From contig NZ_JACOPK010000008.1 in assembly GCF_014288055.1 (NCBI RefSeq), forward strand, positions 62,001 through 126,000: DNA of 64,000 bases, given 5' to 3'. The first letter of the stretch is position 1, and every line of letters begins with the position of its first letter. The stretch comes from Agathobaculum hominis. Lineage in GTDB: Bacteria; Bacillota; Clostridia; Oscillospirales; Butyricicoccaceae. Shown in pieces: positions 25,634-34,567 of this stretch. The notes under the pieces were generated by a model that ran no database searches, had not been told where the DNA came from, and saw only the letters and a program-made list of their open reading frames with translations. The position numbers were made by a program, and so were the translations under genes.

Positions 25634-26257
25634 TTATTCGGTCAGGGTGCGGTCAATTGTCTGCTGAGACCAGGGACTCTCCTCAGCGCTGCCGATCACG
25701 GTGGAGATCACAGAGTCAATACAGGATGCATAGGACTTGAGATAGTTGTCGATATTCTTCTGTTCATCATAGACCTTGTATTCTCCGGTCTCCCGGAAAT
25801 ACGCGCCGAGCAGGCCGCGGCCGGTGTTGTAAAGAATGCAGTGAACAGCGCCTTTGGTATCTGTAATAGCGAAAAAGCTGCCCTTGCCGTCGGTCAGGCT
25901 CGGAACCTCAGCAAGCTTGACGATCTCATCATAGCGGCTTTTCAGAGTAGAGGACTGTTGGCCTTTATATTTACCCGTATGATAGGTGCCGTCCTTATTC
26001 GCTACGGTGAAAAGAGAGGTCAGTGGATTGCCGGAACCATCGATCGTGCCCCACTCATTCGACGCATACGCTTCGCCTGCGGCGGTCTGGACGGCCTCGT
26101 GCAGCATACGGGTCTCCGCGACGACCTGGTCGCGTCTGGCCCTGTCGATATAGCCGGTGAGGGCGGGGATGAGGAGCGAGGCGAGTATCGCGAGAATGAC
26201 GAGCACAACGATCAGCTCGACGAGCGTAAAGCCGCGCCGGTTTTTGAATATTTTCAT
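25634..26257 (-). CDS. Type IV pilin-like protein (prepilin)
   Basis: 207 residues with a class III prepilin leader: MKIFKNRRG followed by FTLVELIVVLVILAILASL, cut by prepilin peptidase after Gly9, then one membrane helix and an extracellular domain. Such proteins form pili, pseudopili or competence fibres. No other pilus genes lie in the window, so it is a lone copy. The C-terminal domain shows no named family. A terminator follows the stop. Confidence 0.85.
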   Translation of the reverse strand: MKIFKNRRGFTLVELIVVLVILAILASLLIPALTGYIDRARRDQVVAETRMLHEAVQTAAGEAYASNEWGTIDGSGNPLTSLFTVANKDGTYHTGKYKGQQSSTLKSRYDEIVKLAEVPSLTDGKGSFFAITDTKGAVHCILYNTGRGLLGAYFRETGEYKVYDEQKNIDNYLKSYASCIDSVISTVIGSAEESPWSQQTIDRTLTE

Positions 26258-26333
26258 GAAAACTCCTTCTTTTGCTTTCGTTCAGCCTTATTATAACAAA
26301 AACGAAGGCAGAAAACAGGGGAAAAGCGGCAGG

Positions 26334-27395
26334 TCAGCGGCCGCGGGGCAGGATATTTTTATCCTGATAGTAGGCGCTCTTTGCCTGATACATACGGGTC
26401 TCCGCGATGCGGAGCAGATTTTCCATGCGCAGCGACGCAGTCTCGCAGGTTGCCCAGCCGAGAGCGGCGTGATAATCCTTCTGCTCGATGGCGAGGGAGA
26501 AGGTGCGCACCTTTTCGTGCAGCCTGTCCTCGGACAGGTCGGGCGCGAACGCGACATATTCGTCGCCGCCCATGCGGTAGGTCAGCTCATCACCGAACTG
26601 CTTTTTCAGCTCGTCCGCCACCTCGCGCAGCATGATGTCGCCGGCCTGATGCCCCATGGCGTTGTTCAGCTCGTGCAGGCCGTTGATGTCCATGTAAACG
26701 CAGCTGAGCGTGCGCCGACAGCGGCCGGGAATATCGTTCTGCTCGCGTTCGAAGGCGTTTCGATTGCGCAGACCGGTGGTCTGGTCGTTTTCCGCAACGT
26801 AGCGGAGCCTGGCGCGGGTGATGAAATTCTGCATCATCATGTGCATGACATAGGTCGAAGCGATGATCGAGATGCAGCCGTATATGATACCGTTGAGCAT
26901 ATCGATCTGGATGATCCTCGCGTCCTTGCTGGCGGATACAAAGAGAAAAAACAGCATATCCCAGATGACGACGCTGCACATGTTTTCGAGCGGCGGCATG
27001 ATGAACAGCGTGGGAAGTGTGAGCAGAAAGGCGATGAATGCGGTTGCCGGTCCGCCCGGACTGGTCACGGTGCTGAGATAGATGCTGAGCGAATACAGCG
27101 AGCTCAGAAACAGAGAAAGACAGATCTGCAGACCGGCTCTGCTGCGCCGTCCGACATAAAGCGTGATCGGAAGCAGAAGGCAGGAAATGCCGAGCACGAT
27201 GAGATAGGCCGGGAGGTTGGGCGCGAGCACAGCGCTGAAAACCGCATAGACGGCGGAAATCAGAAGAAAGACGATGCTGATCGCGAGAAACGCGACAAGC
27301 CGGTTGTAATTGTAGAGATGCATCTCCTGCTGGACCTGGGCGAATTCTTCCGGAGTTGCTCCGGCGTAGAGGAGAAGCCGCTTGATTTTTTCCAT
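26334..27395 (-). CDS. Membrane-bound diguanylate cyclase (GGDEF domain)
   Basis: 353 residues from ATG 27395 (GAAGGG nine bases before; the TTG at 27404 is too close to it). Five or six membrane helices (about 35-200), then a GGDEF domain: DQTTGLRNRNAFE, YMDINGLHELNNAMGHQAGD (metal and substrate Asp) and the active-site loop RMGGDEYVAF, i.e. GGDEY instead of GGDEF. There is no RxxD inhibitory site before the loop. Predicted to make cyclic di-GMP in response to a membrane signal. Confidence 0.88.
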   Translation of the reverse strand: MEKIKRLLLYAGATPEEFAQVQQEMHLYNYNRLVAFLAISIVFLLISAVYAVFSAVLAPNLPAYLIVLGISCLLLPITLYVGRRSRAGLQICLSLFLSSLYSLSIYLSTVTSPGGPATAFIAFLLTLPTLFIMPPLENMCSVVIWDMLFFLFVSASKDARIIQIDMLNGIIYGCISIIASTYVMHMMMQNFITRARLRYVAENDQTTGLRNRNAFEREQNDIPGRCRRTLSCVYMDINGLHELNNAMGHQAGDIMLREVADELKKQFGDELTYRMGGDEYVAFAPDLSEDRLHEKVRTFSLAIEQKDYHAALGWATCETASLRMENLLRIAETRMYQAKSAYYQDKNILPRGR

Positions 27396-27590
27396 AGTGA
27401 ACAACCCTTCGAAGAAATGGTATTACAGCGAGGAAAGGGATAATTTGACCTTTATGGCGATACCGCCGCAGCTTTCGCTGTGCCACCTTATCATAGTATA
27501 ACACAGGAAACGGCGGAGAAAAAGAGAAAATGTAAAACAATGACTGCGAAAAATTCAATATAAATAACGAAAAAACGCATAAGGGCAGAA

Positions 27591-27630
27591 AAAAGGCACC
27601 TCGTGCACGCTGGTGCATAAGGTGCCTTTT
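27591..27630 (-). terminator. Terminator of the cyclophilin/GDPD-like operon
   Basis: AAAAGGCACCT / AGGTGCCTTTT stem with T-runs on both sides. Confidence 0.85.
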
Positions 27631-27637
27631 CCTCGAT

Positions 27638-28381
27638 TCAGTCAATGCCGCGCATCGGGAAGCGCTGCGGCCGGGCCTTTTTGCCTTCGGGCAGGAGCGC
27701 TGCGGCGAGGTCGGGACGGGAGGTCTCGATGAAGTTGACGCCGCCGCGAATGAGCGTGTCGAGCGTGCGCGGGTCGTTCGTCGGCAGACTCATGGTAAAC
27801 AGCCCTGCGGCGCGGCAGGCGCGGAGCAGAGGCGGCGTAAGATGAGCCGGCGCGGCGCGCAGGCCGAACAGGCCGGTCGTCTGTGAGGCGTTCACGAGCG
27901 CTGCGATGTTGTCGGGAACCGCGGGCATTTCGCCCATGATGTGCAGGTCGGGGTTGGCCGCCGCGAGGCGTGCCGCCTCCACCAGTCCCAGACCGACAAA
28001 GACCGCGTCGTCCAGATAATCGGTCTGACGCAGGGTCATGCGCATCTGCGGCAGCAGGCTCGGGTCGCGCAGCGTGATGGCGATCTTCGACCGGCAGGCG
28101 CGCGCGAGGTCGAGCGCCTGTCCCACAGGGAGCAGACGGGGCGCGACCTTGCGCAGCTCGGTATAAGTGTGGTCGCAGACGGCCACCGCGCCGCCGTTCG
28201 GCGCGAGAACATATCCGTCCGACGAGAGCACGGCGATGCCGTCCGAGGTCATGTCGACCGAGAGACAGCAGCCCTTTGCGCCCTCCTCATTTCCGGCGAG
28301 GATGGAGTCCAGTCCGTCGCGGTCCGTACCCATGCAGCCTGCGGCGGACAGGATAAAGATATCAGCTGTGGTATATGGCAA
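27638..28381 (-). CDS. Glycerophosphodiesterase-fold protein, probably inactive
   Basis: About 247 residues from TTG 28381, which has AGAAGGAA upstream; a TTG at 28402 is the alternative. The order of segments follows the GDPD TIM barrel (LSVDMTSDGIAVLSSDGYV in place of E-x-D..TkDg..HD; late TNDPRTLDTLIRGGVNFIET), but the catalytic HRG is AAG and the first Glu of the E-x-D pair is Ser. Catalysis by the usual mechanism is therefore unlikely. It follows the cyclophilin gene in an operon. Possibly a binding or regulatory relative. Confidence 0.65.
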   Translation of the reverse strand: MPYTTADIFILSAAGCMGTDRDGLDSILAGNEEGAKGCCLSVDMTSDGIAVLSSDGYVLAPNGGAVAVCDHTYTELRKVAPRLLPVGQALDLARACRSKIAITLRDPSLLPQMRMTLRQTDYLDDAVFVGLGLVEAARLAAANPDLHIMGEMPAVPDNIAALVNASQTTGLFGLRAAPAHLTPPLLRACRAAGLFTMSLPTNDPRTLDTLIRGGVNFIETSRPDLAAALLPEGKKARPQRFPMRGID

Positions 28382-28432
28382 TACCGGTTCCTTCTTTCTC
28401 AAACAGTCTGTCCGCAGTCATCGTCCGAAGGA

Positions 28433-28951
28433 TCAGACCTTCTCCGGCTCGTCGTACTCGACGCCCTGCGTGTCGACGGTAACGGTCTTCATACGCTGGG
28501 TCTCGCGCGGACGGTCGTGCCAGTCGCGCTTGGTGTTCACGATGGCGTCAACAACGTCCATGCCCTCGATGACCATGCCGAAGGAAGCGTACTCGTTGTC
28601 CAGATGCGGCGCGTCGTCGGTCATGATGAAGAACTGGCTGCCTGCGGAGTTCGGGTCTGCGGTGCGCGCCATGGACAGTACGCCGCGGGTGTGCAGCAGG
28701 TCGTTCTGGAAGCCGTTGTGGGTGAACTCGCCGCGGATCTCGTAGCCCGGGCCGCCCATGCCGGTGCCGTCCGGGTCGCCGCCCTGGATCATGAAGCCCG
28801 GGATGACGCGGTGGAAGATGGTGCCGTCATAGAAGCCCTTGCTCGCCAGGGAGACAAAGTTGCGGACGGTGTTCGGCGCAACTTCGGGGTACAGCTCGGC
28901 GCGGATGATGCCGCCGTTTTCCATTTCGATGGTAACGATAGGATTGCTCAT
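28433..28951 (-). CDS. Cyclophilin-type peptidyl-prolyl isomerase
   Basis: 172 residues, cytosolic (no signal peptide). Active-site blocks FYDGTIFHRVIPGFMIQGGD, GVLSMARTADPNSAGSQFFI and LDNEYASFGMVIEGMDVVD are complete. Speeds proline isomerisation in folding proteins. First gene of a two-gene operon. Confidence 0.95.
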   Translation of the reverse strand: MSNPIVTIEMENGGIIRAELYPEVAPNTVRNFVSLASKGFYDGTIFHRVIPGFMIQGGDPDGTGMGGPGYEIRGEFTHNGFQNDLLHTRGVLSMARTADPNSAGSQFFIMTDDAPHLDNEYASFGMVIEGMDVVDAIVNTKRDWHDRPRETQRMKTVTVDTQGVEYDEPEKV

Positions 28952-29104
28952 TATTTATCAACTCCATAAAAATTTTGCGTGTAGTCGCATTCTGTATTAG
29001 TATTGTAGCAAATTTCCCGATATACGGCAAGTGGTGTTTGGGGAATAAGCGGCCTGCGCGGAAAAACAGGGGAGAGGGGCGGCGTTCCCGGCGAGTAATC
29101 CACT

Positions 29105-29299
29105 TTATCCACAGGGGTTTCCACAGGTGTGCTGGGGATAACGTTGTGGATAAAGTGGATAACTTTTTGTATAGGGCGGTCAATCTTCTGACCAGTGGCC
29201 GATTTGGCATTTACCGTCTGTAATATTTTGTCGAGCGGGCGGTGTACATAAAACCGGCGCGTCTGTGGAAAACTCACACAGACGAGAGAATTATCCACA
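29105..29299. promoter_or_regulatory. Cluster of DnaA boxes
   Basis: Perfect TTATCCACA at 29105 and 29291, perfect in reverse (TGTGGATAA) at 29145; one-mismatch copies at 29133 (TTATCCCCA, reverse), 29154 (TTATCCACT, reverse, directly abutting) and 29264 (TTTTCCACA, reverse); a two-mismatch copy GTTTCCACA at 29117. Seven sites in 195 bases, between divergent cyclophilin and tepA genes, with no dnaA nearby. Confidence 0.75.
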
Positions 29300-29318
29300 G
29301 ACGGAGAGGAGCGTATCC

Positions 29319-30005
29319 ATGGCAGAAGAGATCACCGCCGTCCCGGCGCCCGAGCGCAGCAGCATCGCCGAGACCGGCTCCATCACCGCGCATACCGCGC
29401 GGGGGACCGTGCACTGCATCACCATCGTCGGCCAGATCGAGGGACATATGGAGCTGCCGGCGCAGAACAAGACCACCAAGTACGAGCATCTCATCCCGCA
29501 GATCGCGGCGGTCGAGCAGGCAGAGGACATTGATGGTCTGCTCGTGCTGCTGAACACGGTAGGCGGCGACGTCGAGGCCGGACTCGCCATCGCGGAGCTG
29601 ATCGCGGGTATGACAAAGCCCACCGTTTCGCTCGTGCTCGGCGGCGGGCATTCGATCGGCGTGCCGCTCGCGGTAGCGGCACGGCGCAGCTTTATCGCGG
29701 CTTCCGCCGCCATGACCATTCATCCCGTGCGCATCAACGGGACGATCATCGCGGTGCCGCAGGCGTTTGAATATCTCGCGAAGATACAGGAGCGCATCAG
29801 CGATTTCATCACGGGGCATTCGCATATCCAGCCGGAACGGCTGGCCGGTCTGATGCGCGAGACCGGACAGCTGACTGCCGACGTCGGTACGGTCATTTCC
29901 GGCCGCGAGGCGCAGGAGATCGGCCTGATCGACCGGGTCGGCACGCTGTCGGACGCGCTCGAGGAGCTTTACGGCATGATCGAGCGGCGAAAAGCAGAAA
30001 AATAA
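29319..30005 (+). CDS. tepA: ClpP-class serine protease, TepA/YmfB-like
   Basis: 228 residues from ATG 29319 (site GGAGAGGAG). ClpP/crotonase fold: LLVLLNTVGGDVEAGLAIAE oxyanion region, GGGHSIGVPLAVAA with the catalytic Ser, and MTIHPVRI in place of the usual His block. The Bacillus homologue TepA is a ClpP-like protein implicated in secretion and spore outgrowth. The DnaA-box cluster ends 20 bases before the start. The stop touches the recQ stop with no base between. Confidence 0.85.
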   Translation: MAEEITAVPAPERSSIAETGSITAHTARGTVHCITIVGQIEGHMELPAQNKTTKYEHLIPQIAAVEQAEDIDGLLVLLNTVGGDVEAGLAIAELIAGMTKPTVSLVLGGGHSIGVPLAVAARRSFIAASAAMTIHPVRINGTIIAVPQAFEYLAKIQERISDFITGHSHIQPERLAGLMRETGQLTADVGTVISGREAQEIGLIDRVGTLSDALEELYGMIERRKAEK

Positions 30006-31844
30006 TCAGTTTTCCTCCAGATAGTCGCGGATGCAATCGACGAATTCCGCGCCGTAACGGCGCGCCTTGGCCTCGCCTACGCCGCGCACGCCGAGCAGCT
30101 CGTATTCGCTCTTCGGCTGCCGCGCGGCCATGTCCGCGAGCGTCGCGTTCGAGAACACGACATACGGCGGCACACCGGCGCGCTGTGCGACCTTTGTGCG
30201 CAGTGCGCGCAGCTTTTCGAACAGCTTTTCATCCACATCGGCGGACAGCTCCTCGGTGCGGCGGACGGTCTCGGGCTTTTTCTCGCGCGGCAGGCGGATA
30301 TGCAGCTCACCCCGGCCGCGCATGAGGGCGTTGCCGGTCTTCGTGAGGAAAAGCGCGTTGTAACGCTCGGGGTCGGCGGTCAGCAGGCCGCGCTCGAGCA
30401 GGACGTCGATGAGCTGCCGCACGCGCACGGCGGTCTGCTCGCTCATGATGCCGTAGGTCGAGAGCGTGTGGAGGCTGAAACGGCCGATCTGCTCGATCTT
30501 GCTGCCTGTGAGCACGGCGGCGACGACGGTTTTGCCGAAATGCAGCCGCCGCTCGTCGAGACGGTAGACGCAGGACAGGATCTTGCGCGCGTCCATCGTC
30601 GCGTCTACTTCTTCAAAATTCGTGTCGCAGTTTCCGCAGTGACCGCAGCAGACGGGCGCCTTTTCACCGAAATAGTTCAGGATATACCGGCGCAGACAGT
30701 CGGTCGTCGTTGCGTAGGACGTCATCTGACGGAGGCGCTCCATATCGCGCTCAATGAGCGCACGGCGCGTTTTCTCGTCGATGGAGTCGTCGTCATTCTC
30801 GTGGCTGTGCTCGATGAGAAATTCCGCAGTACGCACATCCTGCCCGTTGTACAGCAGGATGCAGTCCGCCGCTTCGCCGTCGCGTCCGGCGCGTCCGGCC
30901 TCCTGATAATAGCTCTCCATGTTCTTCGGCATATTATAGTGAATGACGAACGAGACGTTGGACTTGTCGATGCCCATGCCGAAGGCGTTGGTCGCGACCA
31001 TGATGGTCTTGCGGTCGTACAGGAAGTCGTCCTGATTGGCGAGGCGCTCCTCGGGGTCGAGACCGGCGTGGTAGCGCGTCGCGGGCAGACCGCGGCTCAG
31101 CAGCATGTCGCACACCTCCTCGACTGTCTTGCGCGTCGAGCAGTAGACGATACCGCTCTTGTCGCGCCGCTGGAGCAGGTGCGCAAGCAGGGCGGAGGGC
31201 TTGGAGGACGGTTTTTCGACCGCGAAGTACAGATTGGGGCGGTCGAAGCCGGTCGTGATGACGAACGGGTCCTCGAGACCGAGCGCACGGATGATGTCGT
31301 CGCGGACCTCGGCGGTCGCGGTCGCGGTGAAGGCGGAAACGAGCGGGCGCTGGGGCAGGGAGGCAAGAAAGTCGAGGATCTTCAGATAGCTCGGGCGGAA
31401 ATCCTGTCCCCACTGCGAGATGCAGTGCGCCTCGTCCACCGTCACCATGGAAATCGGCACGCGGCGTGCGAAATCGAGGAAGAACGGCGCGGTCAGCCGC
31501 TCGGGCGCGACATAGAGCAGCTTGTATTCCCCGCGTCCGGCGAAATACAGCGCGTCGCGCATCTCCTCGAACGACAGGGCGCTGTTGATGCAGGCGGCCG
31601 GGACGCCGGCCTCATTCAGCGCGCCGACCTGATCCTTCATCAGCGAGATGAGCGGCGAGATGACGAGCGTCAGTCCGGGCAGCGCGAGCGCCGGGACCTG
31701 ATAGCAGATGGACTTGCCGGCGCCGGTCGGCATGATGCCGAGCGTGTCGCGCCCGGAAAGAATGGCCTGCACGAGCTCGTCCTGTCCCGGACGGAAGCTG
31801 TCGTAGCCGAAGTACTGTTTGAGAATTTCCTGTGCGGTCGGCAT
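30006..31844 (-). CDS. recQ: ATP-dependent DNA helicase RecQ
   Basis: 612 residues, full length. Helicase motifs MPTGAGKSICYQVPAL, VDEAHCISQWGQDFRP, SAFTATAT and QEAGRAGRDG; zinc site CCGHCGNCD; RQC winged helix; a C-terminal HRDC domain ending GVRGVGEAKARRYG. Unwinds DNA in repair and restart. A second, mobile-element RecQ-like protein lies at the right edge of the window. Confidence 0.96.
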   Translation of the reverse strand: MPTAQEILKQYFGYDSFRPGQDELVQAILSGRDTLGIMPTGAGKSICYQVPALALPGLTLVISPLISLMKDQVGALNEAGVPAACINSALSFEEMRDALYFAGRGEYKLLYVAPERLTAPFFLDFARRVPISMVTVDEAHCISQWGQDFRPSYLKILDFLASLPQRPLVSAFTATATAEVRDDIIRALGLEDPFVITTGFDRPNLYFAVEKPSSKPSALLAHLLQRRDKSGIVYCSTRKTVEEVCDMLLSRGLPATRYHAGLDPEERLANQDDFLYDRKTIMVATNAFGMGIDKSNVSFVIHYNMPKNMESYYQEAGRAGRDGEAADCILLYNGQDVRTAEFLIEHSHENDDDSIDEKTRRALIERDMERLRQMTSYATTTDCLRRYILNYFGEKAPVCCGHCGNCDTNFEEVDATMDARKILSCVYRLDERRLHFGKTVVAAVLTGSKIEQIGRFSLHTLSTYGIMSEQTAVRVRQLIDVLLERGLLTADPERYNALFLTKTGNALMRGRGELHIRLPREKKPETVRRTEELSADVDEKLFEKLRALRTKVAQRAGVPPYVVFSNATLADMAARQPKSEYELLGVRGVGEAKARRYGAEFVDCIRDYLEEN

Positions 31845-31946
31845 GTAAAGGCTCCTTCATACATAGTATGAACTTATTCTACCACATTTCCCGGGACAAA
31901 GCAAACTGATGTTCGCATAAATGGCGTTCCGGCCGTCTCCTGCCGG

Positions 31947-31975
31947 TTTACAACCGGCGCGTGCTGTGCTATACT
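31947..31975 (+). promoter_or_regulatory. Promoter of the zinc-ribbon membrane protein gene
   Basis: TTTACA, 17-base spacer, TATACT; leader about 50 bases. Confidence 0.7.
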
Positions 31976-32030
31976 ATATCATTGGATTAGAATATACACA
32001 CGAATTTTTATTTCACAGGAGGAAATATCC

Positions 32031-33356
32031 ATGCTTTGCAAGAAATGCGGCAGGGAGCTGCCCTATGCAGGGGGCAAGTTCTGCCCGTTCTGCGGCGCGC
32101 CCGTTGAGCAGACCGGCGTGAGCGACGAGACCGAGGTGTTCACCACGCTGCCCGAGGAGCTGCGGAACGCAGGCGGCGCCCCGGCGGACGGCAGCATCGA
32201 CCTTTCGGCGTTCGATGCGGCGCGCAGACAGAGCCGGCAGGCGCTCGAGGATGCCGAGGAGACCATGGCCATCGATCCGCTCGCAGATACATCCGAACAG
32301 CCGGCGGCAGCGCCCCGCGTGCCGCAGCAGCGCCCGGAAGCCCGTCCGACGCAGGACGCACCGCGCACGACCTATTACGGCGGCCGTCCCGACCCGGATG
32401 ACCGCGTATACCGCAAGCCGTCCAGGGGCAGGCGCGCAGCGGTCGTGACGCTCGTCGTGCTGCTCGTCGCGGCACTCATCGGCGGCGGCGTGTGGTTCTT
32501 CATGAACCATCACAAAAACGACGAAAATCTGACGCTTGCGGAGAAGTATATGGACCGCGGCGACTTCGACAAGGCGCTTTCGTACTATGAAAAGGCGGCG
32601 GAGGAGGCCAAGGACCCGACCGCGATCAATGCGGCGATGCAGCTTATCCGCGACTACCAGAATGCGGAGGATTATGTAGATAACGAGCAGTACACCGAGG
32701 CCATCGCGGCGCTTAAGCAGCTGCGCGACCGCGTGACCGACAAGGACTCCACCATGTCCAAGTCCATCGAGGATCTGCTCAGCAAGGCGCAGAGCGCACA
32801 GTCGGACAGCACTTTTGCTTCCGATCTGGAGGAGGCGCAGGGCTATCTGGAGGATGACAAGCTGGATGCGGCCTCCGGCAAGCTCGATTCGCTCGAGCAG
32901 GACTCCTCGCTGACCGACGAGCAGAGGAAGCAGGTCGAGGACATGAAGAACAAGCTCCAGTCCGCAAAAGACAGCGCACAGCAGCAGCAGGAGAACGAGC
33001 AGAAGAAATCCGAGCGCAGGCAGGAGTTCTCGAGCGAGATGGACGAGCTGGAGAGCGACGATCTCAAGATCTCTTCGGCAGCGAACGCAGAGGATGAGCT
33101 GGCCATGACGGCAAGCTCGTTCGAGCAGTGGGATGAGCTGCTGAGCGAAATGTACGATTATCTGGCGGGCGTGCTCAACGCAGACCAGTATGCGTCCGAA
33201 GAGGAAAACTACAAGCAGTGGGTCGCGGAGCGCGACAGCGGCGCGGAAAATGCCGCGAGCGCGACCGAGGACAGCACGCAGAAGCAGCTCGCGTCGTACA
33301 GCTTCAAGCAGAGCTATACCAAGGCGCGCTGCTACAAGCTGCTCGACATGATGTAA
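32031..33356 (+). CDS. Zinc-ribbon membrane protein with coiled coil and LprI-like C-terminal domain
   Basis: 441 residues. N-terminal zinc ribbon (C3, C6, C18, C21), a disordered Pro/Ala/Arg linker, one membrane helix at about 136-157, then an acidic helical part with TPR-like pairs (AEKYMDRGDFDKALSYYEKA) and a Gln/Glu coiled coil (about 230-330). The last ~75 residues (EQWDELLSEMYDYLAG..YKQWVAERDSG) resemble the LprI/DUF1311 lysozyme-inhibitor-like domain. The layout puts the ribbon inside the cell and the rest outside. Site AGGAGG. Function unknown, envelope sensing or protection likely. Confidence 0.75.
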   Translation: MLCKKCGRELPYAGGKFCPFCGAPVEQTGVSDETEVFTTLPEELRNAGGAPADGSIDLSAFDAARRQSRQALEDAEETMAIDPLADTSEQPAAAPRVPQQRPEARPTQDAPRTTYYGGRPDPDDRVYRKPSRGRRAAVVTLVVLLVAALIGGGVWFFMNHHKNDENLTLAEKYMDRGDFDKALSYYEKAAEEAKDPTAINAAMQLIRDYQNAEDYVDNEQYTEAIAALKQLRDRVTDKDSTMSKSIEDLLSKAQSAQSDSTFASDLEEAQGYLEDDKLDAASGKLDSLEQDSSLTDEQRKQVEDMKNKLQSAKDSAQQQQENEQKKSERRQEFSSEMDELESDDLKISSAANAEDELAMTASSFEQWDELLSEMYDYLAGVLNADQYASEEENYKQWVAERDSGAENAASATEDSTQKQLASYSFKQSYTKARCYKLLDMM

Positions 33357-33575
33357 GAAGCTGCCGCGAAACTGACGTTTCGCCGACAAGCTGTGTTCTG
33401 ACTTCGCAGAACACGAGTCGTCCGAAAGTTCCCATGCGGAAACTTTCTCCTTCTTAAAGTAAGAAAACCGAGGCGCATGTCCTCGGTTTTCTTGCGTTTG
33501 CGCAGCAAACGCTATTCCATGCGCGCTGCCGCGCGGCTGCGTTTGCCTCGTGAGACAAAACTTTATCGGCAGAGC
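33357..33575 (+). repeat. Hairpin repeat, full copy F
   Basis: Starts immediately after the TAA of the preceding gene and runs through all modules: GCGAAACTGACGTTTCGC, GTTCTGACTTCGCAGAACAC, GAAAGTTCCCATGCGG, the AAAACCGAGG terminator, GCGTTTGCGCAGCAAACGC, GCGCGCTGCCGCGCG and ACTTTATCGGCAGAG. Confidence 0.85.
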
Positions 33576-33596
33576 AATGTATTTTTATTGTGGATG

Positions 33597-33625
33597 TTGG
33601 AATTCCATTCAAATTATGCTATAAT
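33597..33625 (+). promoter_or_regulatory. Promoter of the RmlD-like/symporter operon
   Basis: TTGGAA, 17-base spacer, TATAAT with an extended TG; leader about 78 bases. Confidence 0.7.
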
Positions 33626-33709
33626 AAATAAAATATTGCTGATATATGCGAATATACGGCGTGCGGAAAGCAGCAGTATTTACAAAACTATGAGAGTGAG
33701 AGATGCACT

Positions 33710-34567
33710 ATGAGTATCACGCGAGTATGGATCGCGGGTGCGGGCGGACGGCTCGGTTCTGCGCTTTATCACCGGTTCAGCGGCAACACCGACTATAAGC
33801 TCGTCACGAGCGACCGCGACGTCCCGATCGAGGACGCACGCGAGGCCGGCCGCTTTGCCGACCTCAACCACCCGGATGTTATCATCAACTGCGCCGGTCT
33901 GACCGATGTGCGCGCCTGCGAGGAAAAGCCTGAGGAAGCGTACAAGATCAACGCCATCGGTGCGAGAAACCTTGCGGTCGCAGCGCGCCGTATCGATGCG
34001 AAGCTCATCCAGATCTCGACCGATGACGTATTCGACGGCGACGATGACGCGGCGCTGTGCGAGTTCGACGACGCGCATCCGACCACTATGTACGGCAAGA
34101 GCAAGTATGCCGGCGAGAAGCTCGTTCGCGAGCTGACCGACAAGCACGTTATCGTGCGCTCCTCGTGGCTGTACGGCGTCGGTTCGTATGATTTTGTCGA
34201 CCGCGTGCTCGACAACGCGAAAAAGGACGGCAAGGTCGTGCTGCCGGAGGACGAGATCTCCTCTCCGACCTCTGCGGACGCGCTGGCAGGCTTTATCGAG
34301 TGCCTGATGCACACCCGTGAGTTCGGCCTGTATCATGCCTCCTGCGACGGCTCGTGCTCGCGCGCGGAGTGGGCGCGCGAAATCCTGCGTCTGAACGGCA
34401 TGGACAGTATCCCGGTCATCTCCGCGGCGGAGAACACCGAGCTGCGTCCGCGCTTTACGCTGCTCGACAACATGATGCTGCGCATCACCGGTCTGTATCA
34501 GATGCCGGACTGGAAGACCGCGCTTGCGGACTATTTCAGCACGAAAAAGGGAGGTGCGCACAAGTGA
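33710..34567 (+). CDS. RmlD-like sugar-nucleotide reductase (extended SDR)
   Basis: 285 residues. Rossmann start RVWIAGAGGRLGSAL, INCAGLTDVRACEEKPEEAY, catalytic STDDVFDG and Y-x3-K in YGKSKYAGEK. The family makes dTDP-rhamnose from dTDP-4-keto-rhamnose, but no other rhamnose genes are here, so the substrate is open. Its stop overlaps the start of the symporter gene, an unusual pairing. Confidence 0.85.
   Translation: MSITRVWIAGAGGRLGSALYHRFSGNTDYKLVTSDRDVPIEDAREAGRFADLNHPDVIINCAGLTDVRACEEKPEEAYKINAIGARNLAVAARRIDAKLIQISTDDVFDGDDDAALCEFDDAHPTTMYGKSKYAGEKLVRELTDKHVIVRSSWLYGVGSYDFVDRVLDNAKKDGKVVLPEDEISSPTSADALAGFIECLMHTREFGLYHASCDGSCSRAEWAREILRLNGMDSIPVISAAENTELRPRFTLLDNMMLRITGLYQMPDWKTALADYFSTKKGGAHK

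Noticed and set aside
29105..29299. The chromosomal oriC itself
   Set aside because: No dnaA/dnaN and no AT-rich unwinding element nearby; kept only as a DnaA-box cluster with unknown role.
30300..31871. 523-codon open frame opposite recQ
   Set aside because: Same composition artefact; recQ is complete.
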